The notes under the pieces are model-generated. The model was not told the DNA's origin. It saw nothing but the letters and a program-made list of their open reading frames with translations, and did no database searches. Positions 17,039 to 26,393 of a stretch of DNA of 64,000 nt are shown in pieces. The position numbers were made by a program, and so were the translations under genes. Position 1 is the first letter of the stretch. Every line of letters starts with the position of its first letter. The stretch comes from Chromatiaceae bacterium (lineage in GTDB: Bacteria; Pseudomonadota; Gammaproteobacteria; Chromatiales; Chromatiaceae). The DNA lies in NCBI GenBank assembly GCA_024235215.1, contig JACKMU010000010.1, forward strand, positions 74,831 through 138,830, given 5' to 3'.

Positions 17039-17584
17039 CTAGAGATAGGCGCGATAGGCGCTGATCTTTTGCGCCAGACGCGCCGCCAGCAACGGACTGC
17101 CAGCTGCCAGTTCCTGCAGGATGCGCTTCGATTCGCTGAGGTAAGCATCGATCCGCTCCGGCGTCCAATGGGTGGGCGGTGGCTGCAGATTGGTGATGCG
17201 GTCGGCCAGTTTTACCATCCACACCTCCTTCGGCTGCCGCCGGATACGAGTCAGGCTGTCGTTCATGCGCGCCGTCTTGTCCGCAATGTTCGGGTCTTTG
17301 GAGAGCGCCAGCACGCCTTGCGCGACAGGGCGGCCGAATTGCGACTCGATTTGCCCGTAGCCGGTCTCCGTATCCTCCAGCACGTCATGCAGCAGTGCGC
17401 ACTGCACCGCGAGATCGGGGTGATCGACCGGTTCCCTGCCGAGCGCCACCAGCACTTCCATCACCACCCCACCAATATGATTGATATAGGGCAGGGGAGA
17501 GCCTGGCAGCGTCTGTCCCAGGTGGGAGCGGCAGGCAAAGTGCCATGCCGTAAGATAGGCATCCTGGTCGATGGTATTGGTCAT
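17039..17584 (-). CDS. small HD-domain protein, MESH1/SpoT-like (p)ppGpp hydrolase candidate
   Basis: This 181-residue protein is essentially a stand-alone HD hydrolase domain. It shows His36 (YINHIGGV), the HD pair His66-Asp67 followed by Glu70-Asp71 (LLHDVLEDT), and KLADRITNL. These match the manganese site and the KLADRxxN motif of the hydrolase half of RelA/SpoT proteins. There is no synthetase, TGS or ACT domain, so it resembles small alarmone hydrolases. The natural substrate could be (p)ppGpp or another nucleotide. It stands alone, convergent with the radical SAM gene. Confidence 0.75.
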   Translation of the reverse strand: MTNTIDQDAYLTAWHFACRSHLGQTLPGSPLPYINHIGGVVMEVLVALGREPVDHPDLAVQCALLHDVLEDTETGYGQIESQFGRPVAQGVLALSKDPNIADKTARMNDSLTRIRRQPKEVWMVKLADRITNLQPPPTHWTPERIDAYLSESKRILQELAAGSPLLAARLAQKISAYRAYL

Positions 17585-17929
17585 CTCTGTTCTCCAAACT
17601 AAGTGATGCGCCAGTTACTGGCTGTTGCCTCTGGGCAAAGATCCGCATTCTCTCACCCACCTGTGGGTAGGGTAACAGCGGAAATCTGTTTATCAGCACC
17701 TGATCCAGATGAAACAAATCAGTTCGGGAAATTCCGCTGAGTGTAGGATAGCCGGTCGATGCGCCTCGTGGGCCGGAGGCTTCCCCAACGGGTGGTGGCG
17801 TGAGGAGAAGTGACATCGGGCCATGGATCCGGGTAATGTGGTGACTGGCAGCGACATCGGGCGATCGATCTCTTGCTCGGAACAGCTGCAGACCGTTTTT
17901 TGCGTTTGTTCAGCCGGGAGTCGAGGGTG
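17585..17929. other. intergenic, no gene recognised
   Basis: This 345-bp gap lies between the divergent HD-domain gene and the alpha/beta hydrolase gene. Open frames here lack family similarity and ribosome sites. It presumably carries both promoters, but I could not pick out clear -35/-10 pairs. Confidence 0.4.
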
Positions 17930-18916
17930 ATGCAGCCAGCATCTCAGCAAGCGTTGTCGAGGAGGGGTTTGTCTGGCGGGATGCTCATACTGTGGTTGAC
18001 CACCGTCGCCATGCTCTGGTGTGCAGAAGCAAGGGCCGCGGTACCGGGTTGCGAGTTGCAAGGTGTCTACCAACCCGCTTTGGCACCCTTGCGGGAACCG
18101 GCACAGCCGCCCGGTGACGTCAGCGTCATCCTGGTCCACGGCAAGAATGGCAGCCCGTTGGCGGCGTTGTTCAACACTGCCGCGGCAGCGTTGGCTCAGC
18201 GTGGCTACAGCGTCATCCGTCCGCTGCTGCCGTGGGCGATCAAGTGGATCGGCGGTGAGTGGGTTTACCGCTGGGATGGCACCCAGTGCGAGGGTCTCAA
18301 TTACCTCGCTGACCTGGTGGCGGCCGAGCGTGCGCGCGGCATGCGTGTGGTGATGATGGGACACAGCATGGGTGGCATGCACAGCTTGCTGTACGCGTCC
18401 AAGGCGGGGCATGGCCTGGAAGCGATAGTCGCCATCGCTCCGGGTCACATGCTGCCGTTGTCCAGGAGTGTGGTGGAGATGACGGCTGGAGAGGTCTCTC
18501 GGGCACGCGCGAAAGTGGCGGCCGGGCTGGGTGATGAACCTGGGGTTTATGCCACCTATTACGGTCAGCTGTGGCCGTTGCAAACGACTCCCAAAATCTT
18601 TCTGTCGTATCACGATGTCACCCAGACGCCAGATTTCACTGCGGTGCTGCCGGCAGTCACTCCTCCGTGGTATCTGACGATTGGTACCTCGGATCCGAAC
18701 TATGGCTTTTACGAACGCGCGGGGGTGATCACCAAGCTGCCCGCAGGATCACCGAACACCTACAAAGTGACGAGCGGCGATCACTACACGATTCTCGATC
18801 AGGTTCCGGATCTGTTCGACACCTGGTTCCGAAGCTGGTCGCAGGTCGGTGCGGCACCGCGCAATGCTGAGCCGGTGGTGGTGCAGCAGCTGCTCAACCA
18901 GTTGCTGTTGGAGTGA
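17930..18916 (+). CDS. secreted alpha/beta hydrolase (lipase/esterase-like)
   Basis: This 328-residue protein has an N-terminal signal peptide (hydrophobic residues about 16-31, cleavage near AEARA-AVPG). The alpha/beta hydrolase fold is indicated by the oxyanion strand VSVILVHGKNG and the nucleophile elbow GHSMGG with Ser146. A likely acid and histidine are the C-terminal TSGDHYTIL region. The start at 17930 has GAGGG just upstream; the longer frame from 17873 would bury the signal peptide. The substrate is unknown; a periplasmic or secreted esterase is most likely. The gene ends 64 bp before the convergent DUF2461 gene. Confidence 0.75.
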   Translation: MQPASQQALSRRGLSGGMLILWLTTVAMLWCAEARAAVPGCELQGVYQPALAPLREPAQPPGDVSVILVHGKNGSPLAALFNTAAAALAQRGYSVIRPLLPWAIKWIGGEWVYRWDGTQCEGLNYLADLVAAERARGMRVVMMGHSMGGMHSLLYASKAGHGLEAIVAIAPGHMLPLSRSVVEMTAGEVSRARAKVAAGLGDEPGVYATYYGQLWPLQTTPKIFLSYHDVTQTPDFTAVLPAVTPPWYLTIGTSDPNYGFYERAGVITKLPAGSPNTYKVTSGDHYTILDQVPDLFDTWFRSWSQVGAAPRNAEPVVVQQLLNQLLLE

Positions 18917-18980
18917 TCACTTCGCCTTGTCAATCCGGATACTTCAGGACGACAACCCACACCAGGCGCAATACTCCAGG

Positions 18981-19670
18981 CTAGTAGGGCAGTTCCAGCG
19001 CGGTGCACAGGTAGCGCATGAACGGATCGCTCTGTTGGAAACCACCGATGACCAGTTGCAGCAACGCCCGGTCGCCGATCGCTTCGTCGTCGAAAGCGCG
19101 GCAGGCGATGAAATCCTTGCGCTTCAGGTCCTCGCTCAATTCGTGCTCCCTGGGGTAACCGCGCGGCGGCCGCTGCAACGACTCCCCGGTCAGTACGAAG
19201 TGCTTCCGGAACGGAGGGTGGGCTTTTGCCTTGCGCCAGGCGGCCGGATTGTCGACCAGAAAATCGCGGATCTTGCTGACCGCTGTCGCATCGGGCCGCC
19301 AGATACCCGCGCCGATGAAGCAGTTGCCCGGTTCGATGTGCAGATAGAATCCGGGTGCGTGCACATCTTTGCCGAACCGGTGGCGGAACTGGATGCCGAT
19401 ATTGGTTTTGTAGGGCGTTTTATCTTTGCTGTAGCGGGTGTCGCGGTAGACCCGCATCAGTGATCCGCCACTCTTTTTGGCAATTGCATCGAAGTGGGGA
19501 GAGATTTTGCCCAGCAGTGGCGCCACATCGCTGATGAAGGTGAGCGCCGGCTCCCGGATCAGGGTTTCATACGCTGCCTTACGCTGATTGAACCACTCCC
19601 GGTGGTTGTTGGCGTTGAGCTGGGTCAGAAATGGCAGGCATTGACCGGGAAAGCCCTGGAACTCATCCAT
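18981..19670 (-). CDS. DUF2461 / TIGR02453 family protein
   Basis: This protein of 229 residues shows the hallmarks of DUF2461: an N-terminal FLTQLNANNHREWFNQRK, the central MRVYRDTRYSKDKTPYKTN and the FYLHIEPGNCFIGAG strand. The biochemical role of this family is not known. An ATG (19670) directly follows an in-frame GTG (19673), both after AGGAG. It lies 55 bp downstream of the second ABC permease on the same strand and could be cotranscribed with the nucleoside-type importer, though no functional link is evident. Confidence 0.85.
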   Translation of the reverse strand: MDEFQGFPGQCLPFLTQLNANNHREWFNQRKAAYETLIREPALTFISDVAPLLGKISPHFDAIAKKSGGSLMRVYRDTRYSKDKTPYKTNIGIQFRHRFGKDVHAPGFYLHIEPGNCFIGAGIWRPDATAVSKIRDFLVDNPAAWRKAKAHPPFRKHFVLTGESLQRPPRGYPREHELSEDLKRKDFIACRAFDDEAIGDRALLQLVIGGFQQSDPFMRYLCTALELPY

Positions 19671-19725
19671 CACTCGATTCTCCTCTGTTTCCGGTGGACG
19701 CGGTTGAAAATCGATAACGCTGCGC

Positions 19726-20706
19726 TCAGTCCGGCTTGAAGCTCTGCCCGAGCGCCCGCGGCGGTGCTCCCTGCAGCCGGCGCAGCAGCAGCGCCAAGCC
19801 GGGTCGTTTGCGCAACCCCTGCTGCAGCGACTCGCGCTGCAGCAGGTTGACCAGCAGCAGCGCCAGGATCATCAGCGGGAACGGGGCGACCTGAAACACC
19901 TGTGCCGGCACGCTCGGCCATATCCCCTGCAGGGAGATGCCGATCACCTGCAGAAAGGCAAAGAGCAGTGCACCCAGCGCCACCTTGAACGGATGCCAGC
20001 CGCCGAATATCACGATGGCGAGCGCAATCCAGCCGATCCCCTCGATGCCCTGGGGTCGCCCCCAGCCGGGCTTGATGCCGAGCGAGTAGGCGGCCCCGGC
20101 GATGCCCACCAGCGCGCCGCCCGCCAGGGTGTAGAGCAGCTGCTTGCGGCGCGGGTCGATACCCCGGGTATAGGCTGCCTCCGGATTTTCACCCACCGCG
20201 CGCAGCTCCAGTCCCCGTCCGGTGCGGTAGAGGTACCACCAGATCGCCGGGATCAGCAGCAGGCTCAGGTAGACCACCAGCGGCTGCTGGAACAGCATCG
20301 GCCCGAACAGCGGGATATCCGCCAGCAGCGGGATTTTCACCGAGAGCAGTTGCGGACCCTGCAACCGCGCATAGGGGTTGCCCAGAAAGTAGGCCAGATC
20401 CTTGCACATCAGTGTCAGTGCGAACCCCACTGCGACCTGCAGCTGGCCCAGGTAGATGCCGAACAGGCCGACCAGCGCGGCGACCATGGCGCCGATCGCG
20501 GCGGCGGCTGCAAACCCCAGCAGGAAACTGCCGCTCTCGTAAGCCGCGACGAAACCGACCATCGCGGCGAGCAGCAGCGAGCCGTCGAGTGACAGATTGA
20601 TCACGCCGACCTTCTCCGTCAGCGTCTCTCCCAATGCGGCGATGATCAGCGGTGCCGCGGTAGCCAGCACGCTGGCCAGCAGGATGGTGAGCGAGAGATC
20701 GTTCAC
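19726..20706 (-). CDS. BMP-type (nucleoside-like) ABC transporter permease, second subunit
   Basis: This is a 326-residue inner-membrane permease of the BPD_transp_2 type with about eight or nine hydrophobic helices. The conserved segment GENPEAAYTRGID is the usual cytoplasmic loop of these permeases. The start is a GTG at 20706 that overlaps the stop of the first permease (GTGA), which argues for translational coupling. A longer frame upstream is just the shadow of the neighbour. With the first permease, the double ATPase and the BMP-family binding protein it forms a complete importer. Confidence 0.9.
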   Translation of the reverse strand: MNDLSLTILLASVLATAAPLIIAALGETLTEKVGVINLSLDGSLLLAAMVGFVAAYESGSFLLGFAAAAAIGAMVAALVGLFGIYLGQLQVAVGFALTLMCKDLAYFLGNPYARLQGPQLLSVKIPLLADIPLFGPMLFQQPLVVYLSLLLIPAIWWYLYRTGRGLELRAVGENPEAAYTRGIDPRRKQLLYTLAGGALVGIAGAAYSLGIKPGWGRPQGIEGIGWIALAIVIFGGWHPFKVALGALLFAFLQVIGISLQGIWPSVPAQVFQVAPFPLMILALLLVNLLQRESLQQGLRKRPGLALLLRRLQGAPPRALGQSFKPD

Positions 20707-21737
20707 CCGCTGCGCCCCTCCCGCAGACGGCGTACACCGAACACCAGCAGCGCGCTCAGCACGCAGGCCCCCTGGATCACTCCGGAGAGGGAGGAGTCGA
20801 GCTTGAGCATCATCGGCAGCTGAATGCTGCCGACATTGAGCGCAGCAAAAAAGAGTGCAATGAAGGGTATCGGCAGCAGCTTGAAATTGGCCAGCATCAC
20901 CACCAGCAGGCCAAGGTAGCCGTAGCCGCTGGAGATCGCCGGAATCAGACGGTGATAGATGCCGCTCACCTGGAGTCCGCCGGCCAGCCCGGCCAGCGCT
21001 CCGGAGATCAGAATGGCGATCAGCATATAGCGCTGCGCTGACAATCCGTACAGCGTGACGGCGCGCGGATTGTGTCCGACCGCTTTCAGATTGAGCCCGA
21101 AGCGGCTGTGGTTCAGCACCCAAGCGGTCAGCGCGATCGCAGCGAGGGTCAGCAGCAACGCGAATGGCGATACCCGCCACCCTTCCAGCGTGGGGAACCA
21201 GAGCGCTTTGGGGAACAGCTCGGTGCCGCTCATCGACGCGATTCCGGGTCGTTTCCAGGGGCCGAATATCAGCCACAGGATGAGTCCCATGGCGACGAAG
21301 TTGAGGCCGAGACCAGCGAAGATCTCGTGCACGCCGCCGCGTATCTTCAGCCAACCGGCGAGCAGCGCCCAGAGGGAACCGAGCAGCAGCCCGGCAAGCA
21401 GCGCGACCGGCAGCATCAGCTGTGGCGCGGCCGTATCCATGCCCCACCGCAGCACCGCGGTGCAGCCGATCGCCCCGAGCACCATCTGGCCTTCGACGCC
21501 GATATTCCACAAACCACTGCGAAACGCGTACAGTAGCCCCAGGCTGCAGAGCGTCAGTGGTATCCAGACATTCAGCACCCGCGCCAGCCTGGACCAGGAG
21601 CCAAACGAGCCGCTGAGGAGTTGCCCGAAAGCCTCCAGCGGGGAGGCGCCAACCACCAGCAGCAGCAACCCGGTGAAGAGCAACGCTATCGCCAGGATCA
21701 GCAGGGTGTCGGTCAGGTGGCGTTTGAAATTTCGCAT
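20703..21737 (-). CDS. BMP-type ABC transporter permease, first subunit
   Basis: This is a 344-residue BPD_transp_2 permease with many membrane helices, starting MRNFKRHLTDTLLILAIALL. GLWNIGVEGQMVLGAIG (about residues 71-87) and AVGHNPRAVTLYG are typical of the permease that pairs with BMP-family binding proteins. It begins 16 bp after the ATPase gene and overlaps the next permease by 4 bp. It likely forms the heterodimeric channel with that next subunit. Confidence 0.9.
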   Translation of the reverse strand: MRNFKRHLTDTLLILAIALLFTGLLLLVVGASPLEAFGQLLSGSFGSWSRLARVLNVWIPLTLCSLGLLYAFRSGLWNIGVEGQMVLGAIGCTAVLRWGMDTAAPQLMLPVALLAGLLLGSLWALLAGWLKIRGGVHEIFAGLGLNFVAMGLILWLIFGPWKRPGIASMSGTELFPKALWFPTLEGWRVSPFALLLTLAAIALTAWVLNHSRFGLNLKAVGHNPRAVTLYGLSAQRYMLIAILISGALAGLAGGLQVSGIYHRLIPAISSGYGYLGLLVVMLANFKLLPIPFIALFFAALNVGSIQLPMMLKLDSSLSGVIQGACVLSALLVFGVRRLREGRSG

Positions 21738-21753
21738 TTTAGGCCCTGGTACC

Positions 21754-23199
21754 TTACCCGCCCGTCATCGCTGCCACCACATCCTGATAATCCACCTGGT
21801 CGATGGGCAGGTCGCGCACCACGCGACCATCGAAAAAGACCAGAATTCGGTTGGCGACGGCGAGGATCTCTTCCAGCTCCGCCGAGCTGAAGATCAGCGC
21901 TCCCTGACTGCAGAACTGTTCGCGCAGGTAGTGCCACACCCATTCGGCCGATGCGACATCCAGTCCCCGGGTGGGGTTCTCCAGCAGCACCAGGCTGGCC
22001 GATGTGGGAATCAGCGACAACAGCAACCGCTGCTGATTGCCACCGGAGAGAGATTCTACCCGGCTCTCGGGCGTGGCGCGAATATTGAATCTGGCGATGG
22101 CCTGCGTGGCCGCTTCCCTCGCTTCGCTTCTGCTGCAGCCGTGTGCGAGGGTGAAGTGATCGGTCAGCGTGAACCCCGGGATCAGCCCCTCCTCGAGACG
22201 GTTGGCAGGCAGAAAGGTGCCGCCCAGACGGCGCACGCTGCGGTGATCGCGGCCGCTGAGCGAGATGCCGCGGAAGCTGACAGCACCCGTCTGCGGTTGC
22301 TGCAGCGCCGCCGCCAGACGCAGGAACAGCCCCTGTCCGCTGCCGGAGAGTCCGGCCAGTCCGACCAGCTCCCCCTGATGGATACGGCAGCTGCAGCCGT
22401 TCAGGCCGGTGCGCTCTCCGGCCGTGCTCACCTGATCCAGCGCGAGCAGTAGCTTGCCGGATGGACACTGCTGTGGCTGGGCTCTGCTGCCCGGCGGTTG
22501 GTCGAACATCAGTTCCAGCAGCCGGGGGATGTGAAATGGTGCATCCTCCTCGCCGCTCACCAGACCGTGGCGCAGTATGGTGACGCGATCGCACAGCGCG
22601 GCGATCTCCTCCAACTTGTGCGACACCAGCAGAATGGTGCGGCCTTGTTCGCGGATCTGACGCAACGCGGCAAACAGCCGCGCTTTCTGCCGGTCGGAGA
22701 TGCCGGTGGTGGGCTCATCCAGAATCATCAGCCGGGCGTCGCGGCCGAGCAGACGCAGAAACTCCAGCTGCTGCCGCTCACCGACCGTCAGCCGCTCCAC
22801 GCTGTCGCTACCGTGCAGTTGAAAATGGACCTGCTCGCTGAGTTCGCTCAGCCGTTGCTGTTGGCGACCCCGATGGTTGTCCGGATGGCTGTCGCGTCCG
22901 ACGATGAAATTCTCCAGCACCGTAAGCGGCGGAAAATCCTGCGGCTCCTGGTAGAGCATACCAATCCCCAGCGCGGCCGCCGTGGCCGGGTCCGCAGTGT
23001 TCACCTCCTCACCGTCGAGCAGAATCCTGCCCGCCGACCGGCTGAGATAGCCGGTCAGAATTTTCATCAGGGTACTTTTGCCGGCCCCGTTTTCGCCGAC
23101 CAGACCGTGAATGGTGCCGGCATCGACCCGCAGGTCGATGCCTTTGAGCACATGGTGGTTGCCGAAACTTTTGTGGATCTGTTGCAGTTCGATCTGCAT
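21754..23199 (-). CDS. BMP-type ABC transporter ATP-binding protein (two ATPase domains)
   Basis: This 481-residue protein contains two fused ABC ATPase domains, as in nucleoside and ribose importers. Domain 1 has Walker A GENGAGKST, a modified signature LTVGERQQLEF and Walker B LMILDEPTTGI. Domain 2 has a degenerate Walker A (GLSGSGQG, lacking the Lys), a good signature LSGGNQQRLLL and Walker B VLLENPTRGLD with Asn replacing the usual residue after Glu. This is the usual asymmetry of the family, in which domain 1 holds Walker A for one site. It sits between the binding-protein and permease genes. Confidence 0.9.
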   Translation of the reverse strand: MQIELQQIHKSFGNHHVLKGIDLRVDAGTIHGLVGENGAGKSTLMKILTGYLSRSAGRILLDGEEVNTADPATAAALGIGMLYQEPQDFPPLTVLENFIVGRDSHPDNHRGRQQQRLSELSEQVHFQLHGSDSVERLTVGERQQLEFLRLLGRDARLMILDEPTTGISDRQKARLFAALRQIREQGRTILLVSHKLEEIAALCDRVTILRHGLVSGEEDAPFHIPRLLELMFDQPPGSRAQPQQCPSGKLLLALDQVSTAGERTGLNGCSCRIHQGELVGLAGLSGSGQGLFLRLAAALQQPQTGAVSFRGISLSGRDHRSVRRLGGTFLPANRLEEGLIPGFTLTDHFTLAHGCSRSEAREAATQAIARFNIRATPESRVESLSGGNQQRLLLSLIPTSASLVLLENPTRGLDVASAEWVWHYLREQFCSQGALIFSSAELEEILAVANRILVFFDGRVVRDLPIDQVDYQDVVAAMTGG

Positions 23200-23208
23200 T
23201 GGCTGGGT

Positions 23209-24396
23209 CTATTTACTGGCCCCCTCCATCCCCTGCAGCAGCTGCTGCAAATACCAGATCTGTTTGTCGGTCGCGATCTCGCCCGTTTTCAGGTAGACGG
23301 ACCCGTCCTGGTAGTTGAGCGGACCGGTGAAGAGGTTGAGTCTGCCGCTCCCGAGATCGGCAATGAAGCTGTCCAGACGGCTTCTGTTTTCCGCACTCAA
23401 TGCCGGCCCGGCGGCGAAGCCAATCGCACTGCTGTCGGCAGAGTTGATATCTTTCCAGTCGGGATTGCTCCAGGTCCAGGCCTGCTTCCAGCTGCCGTTC
23501 ATTACGCTTTTGGCGATTCTGACGTAGTCCGGTCCCCAATTGTAGTAGGGTACGCCGAGGCAGGCGTCCGGGGCGCTCGTGCAGCTGCCGATGTAATCGT
23601 AAGGCAGTGCGTAGACAGCGCTCCCTTCGGCACGCTTCTGATTGGCCAGGATCAGCGCTTCGTTGGTGTCGATCCCGGAGAGCACCACATCGTAGCCGGT
23701 ATCGAAGAAGTTCCGCACCACCTGGGTGGGATCGGCGGTAACGCCGGGAATGTTGAACCAGAAGCCGATCCAGGAGACTTTGAACTTGAACTCCTCGGCC
23801 GGTTTGCCGCGCACCGCGGTCCAGGCGTGGCGGGCCCCGAGATAGGAGGCAACCGCGAGACGCCGGGTCTCCTCGTTGATCAGCGGTCCGAGATAGGCGA
23901 CACGGCCGCTGCTGCTGGTGAGACCGGCGGTAAAGCCGGCCATCATCTTCCCGTACTCCATGCGCCCCATCAGATTGCTCAGGTTCTCGGGTGCACTGCC
24001 TGTGAGCACATCGTCACCGGAGATATGGATGAACTTCACCTCCGGGTGCTGGGTGGCCGCCTCCCTGATGCCATCTTTCATGTCGTCCGAATTACCGATA
24101 ATCAGCTGTGCCCCTTTATCCACCAGGTCGTCGACCACCATCGGGATGGTGAGGCCGGGACGGTCGGCGGGATTGACCTTGTCGATATAGATCATCCTGC
24201 TGCCAGGCAGCTTCTCTTCGACATAGCGGCCTCCCTCATAGTGGGCCTGGCTCCAGCCGTGGTCGTTGTGGGGACCCACCAGCAGCATGCCGAAGATGAG
24301 TGCATCCCGGTCGCTGCCGAAAGCGGCGGGAACGGCCAACAGGCAGATGAATGCCAGAGCCGCCGATTGGATCAAGGCGCGCGCAGGAGATCGCAT
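23209..24396 (-). CDS. BMP family ABC transporter substrate-binding protein
   Basis: This 395-residue periplasmic protein has a Sec signal peptide (IQSAALAFICLLAVPAAFG, cleaved before SDRD). It then has the basic membrane protein (BMP/PnrA-like) fold: FGMLLVGPHNDHGWSQAHYEG, a common purine-nucleoside-binding protein opening, followed by GNSDDMKDG and GRVAYLGP. PnrA-type proteins bind purine nucleosides. The divergent adenine deaminase gene supports purines or their derivatives as ligand. It is the first gene of the ABC operon; the ATPase follows by 9 bp. Confidence 0.88.
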   Translation of the reverse strand: MRSPARALIQSAALAFICLLAVPAAFGSDRDALIFGMLLVGPHNDHGWSQAHYEGGRYVEEKLPGSRMIYIDKVNPADRPGLTIPMVVDDLVDKGAQLIIGNSDDMKDGIREAATQHPEVKFIHISGDDVLTGSAPENLSNLMGRMEYGKMMAGFTAGLTSSSGRVAYLGPLINEETRRLAVASYLGARHAWTAVRGKPAEEFKFKVSWIGFWFNIPGVTADPTQVVRNFFDTGYDVVLSGIDTNEALILANQKRAEGSAVYALPYDYIGSCTSAPDACLGVPYYNWGPDYVRIAKSVMNGSWKQAWTWSNPDWKDINSADSSAIGFAAGPALSAENRSRLDSFIADLGSGRLNLFTGPLNYQDGSVYLKTGEIATDKQIWYLQQLLQGMEGASK

Positions 24397-24656
24397 AATT
24401 TCCTCTCAAGTAGTTTGATTGACGATTTGATGATTGCGGGAATCTAAAGTTACACCCCAACTTTATCCCAACAGCAGGGGAGGGGGTTGTTATAATCCTG
24501 GTAAGCAGAAGAATCAAGCCAGCCGTTGCTGCTCGGCGGAGTCAATCCGGGAAAATGGTGGCTCGTGCATTTCGAGGTTCCTGTGTTAACAATGCCGGGG
24601 AAGGGATTTTCAGCCAGTCCGCAAAAACGCGGCCAACATGAGGCGACAAAGCGTAA

Positions 24657-26318
24657 ATGGTAAACAGCAACAGCGGAATGCGTGAGGTCAACTATGTCTC
24701 ACTCGATGAGCGGCGCATCTTCAGCGCACGGCTGGTCTGGCGGCAAGGGCGGATCAGCGGGATCCATGAGACTGGAGCGGAGCGGCCGGGACTGGGTTAC
24801 CTGATTCCCGGATTCATCGATGCGCATGTCCATATCGAAAGCGCCATGCTGACACCGGCCGAGTTCGGACGCATCGCGCTGCGCCACGGCACGCTGGCAG
24901 TGGTCGCGGATCCGCATGAGATTGCCAACGTGCTGGGAGTTGCGGGGGTCCGGTTCATGCTGGAGAACGCCCGTGAAACCCCGTTCCATCTTTTCTTCGG
25001 CGCACCCTCCTGTGTGCCCGCCACGCCGTTCGAGACCGCACATGGGGTGTTGGGCTGTGCTGAGATCGAGGCACTGCTACACCAGCCGGAAGTCTGCTGT
25101 CTGTCTGAGATGATGAACTTTCCCGGTGTATTGGCGCGCGATCCCGAGGTGATCTCCAAGATCGCTCTGGCACAGCGGCTGGGTTATCCGGTGGATGGTC
25201 ATGCCCCCGGTCTGGTCGGAGAACAGGCAGCAGCCTATGTCGGCGCCGGAATCTCCACCGACCATGAGTGTTTCAGCCTGCGCGAAGCGCGCGACAAGAT
25301 CGCAGCCGGCATGTGGGTGCTGATCCGCGAAGGGTCAGCGGCACGCAACTTCGATACGCTGCATCCGCTGATCTCGGAGTCACCCGGTCGGGTGATGCTC
25401 TGCTCCGACGACAAACACCCGGATGATCTGTTGCGTGACCACATCAGCGCACTGGCGGCACGTGCGCTCGCCAAGGGGCATGCGCTGTTTGATGTGCTGC
25501 GCTGCGCCTGTATCAATCCGATCGACCACTATCGGCTACCACTCGGCCGGCTGCGGGTCGGGGACCCGATGGATGCGGTGGAGCTGGCAGACCTGGTCGA
25601 TCTCAACGCTTCCCGGGTATGGCTGCAAGGGGAGCTGGTGGTCGAGGAGGGCAAGGTGCTGCTGCCGAGGGTTCCGGTGGAACCGGTCAATCTGTTCCAC
25701 GCCTGCCCGATCGAACCGTCCGATCTGGCGGTACCCTCGGTGGGCGAAACCATTCGGGTGATCGGGGTGACGGACGGCTCGCTGGTGACCAGCGAGAGGC
25801 TGCTGGCGCCAGCAACCGGACAGGGGCGGGTCACCGCGGACCTCGACCGGGACATTCTGCAGATCTGCGTGCTCAACCGCTACCGTCCGAGCAAGCCAGC
25901 GCTGGGGTTTATCCAGGGTTTTGGGCTGAAACGGGGGGCGATCGCCTCCAGCGTGGCACACGATTCGCATAATATCGTTGCGGTGGGCGTGGATCCGGAA
26001 TCGATCTGCCGGGCAGTGAATGCGGTGATCGAAAACAGTGGCGGCATTGCCGTTTGCGACAGCGGTGAGCCGGAGATTCTGCCACTCCCGCTGGCCGGAA
26101 TCATGAGTGACCGGTCCGGTGACTGGGTCGGCGGAGAATATGCCCGGCTGGACCGGGCGGCGCGAGCACTCGGTTCCGGATTGAGCGCACCCTTCATGAC
26201 ACTCTCGTTCATGGCGCTGCTGGTGATTCCCGAGCTGAAACTGAGCGACCGCGGACTGTTTGACGGCCGCCGTTTTGAGTTTGTCGACCTATGGCTGCCC
26301 GGATCAGCTCACTGCTGA
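24657..26318 (+). CDS. ade: adenine deaminase
   Basis: This 553-residue amidohydrolase converts adenine to hypoxanthine and ammonia in purine salvage. Metal-binding motifs are visible: GFIDAHVHIESAM near residue 52, then the VDGHAPGL and STDHECF histidines, and LCSDDKHPDD. The C-terminal part, including GFGLKRGAIASSVAHDSHNI, is typical of the Ade family. Length is normal. It is divergent from the BMP-type importer across a 260-bp region, giving a plausible import-and-deaminate pathway. The ATG at 24657 is chosen; a second Met at 24678 is possible. Confidence 0.92.
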   Translation: MVNSNSGMREVNYVSLDERRIFSARLVWRQGRISGIHETGAERPGLGYLIPGFIDAHVHIESAMLTPAEFGRIALRHGTLAVVADPHEIANVLGVAGVRFMLENARETPFHLFFGAPSCVPATPFETAHGVLGCAEIEALLHQPEVCCLSEMMNFPGVLARDPEVISKIALAQRLGYPVDGHAPGLVGEQAAAYVGAGISTDHECFSLREARDKIAAGMWVLIREGSAARNFDTLHPLISESPGRVMLCSDDKHPDDLLRDHISALAARALAKGHALFDVLRCACINPIDHYRLPLGRLRVGDPMDAVELADLVDLNASRVWLQGELVVEEGKVLLPRVPVEPVNLFHACPIEPSDLAVPSVGETIRVIGVTDGSLVTSERLLAPATGQGRVTADLDRDILQICVLNRYRPSKPALGFIQGFGLKRGAIASSVAHDSHNIVAVGVDPESICRAVNAVIENSGGIAVCDSGEPEILPLPLAGIMSDRSGDWVGGEYARLDRAARALGSGLSAPFMTLSFMALLVIPELKLSDRGLFDGRRFEFVDLWLPGSAHC

Positions 26319-26393
26319 TTTAGCCAATCTGAGCGTTGGCCGGCTACCGCGGCCAGCTCGGGAAACACGGGATAGTCTGCGTGGAATAGGGAG

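Noticed and set aside
22498..24447. 649-codon plus-strand frame
   Set aside because: Shadow of the ABC ATPase and binding-protein genes on the minus strand; composition reflects high GC.
26319..26393. Short hairpin after adenine deaminase
   Set aside because: TGGCCG/CGGCCA stem is only six pairs with no U-tract; too weak to call a terminator.
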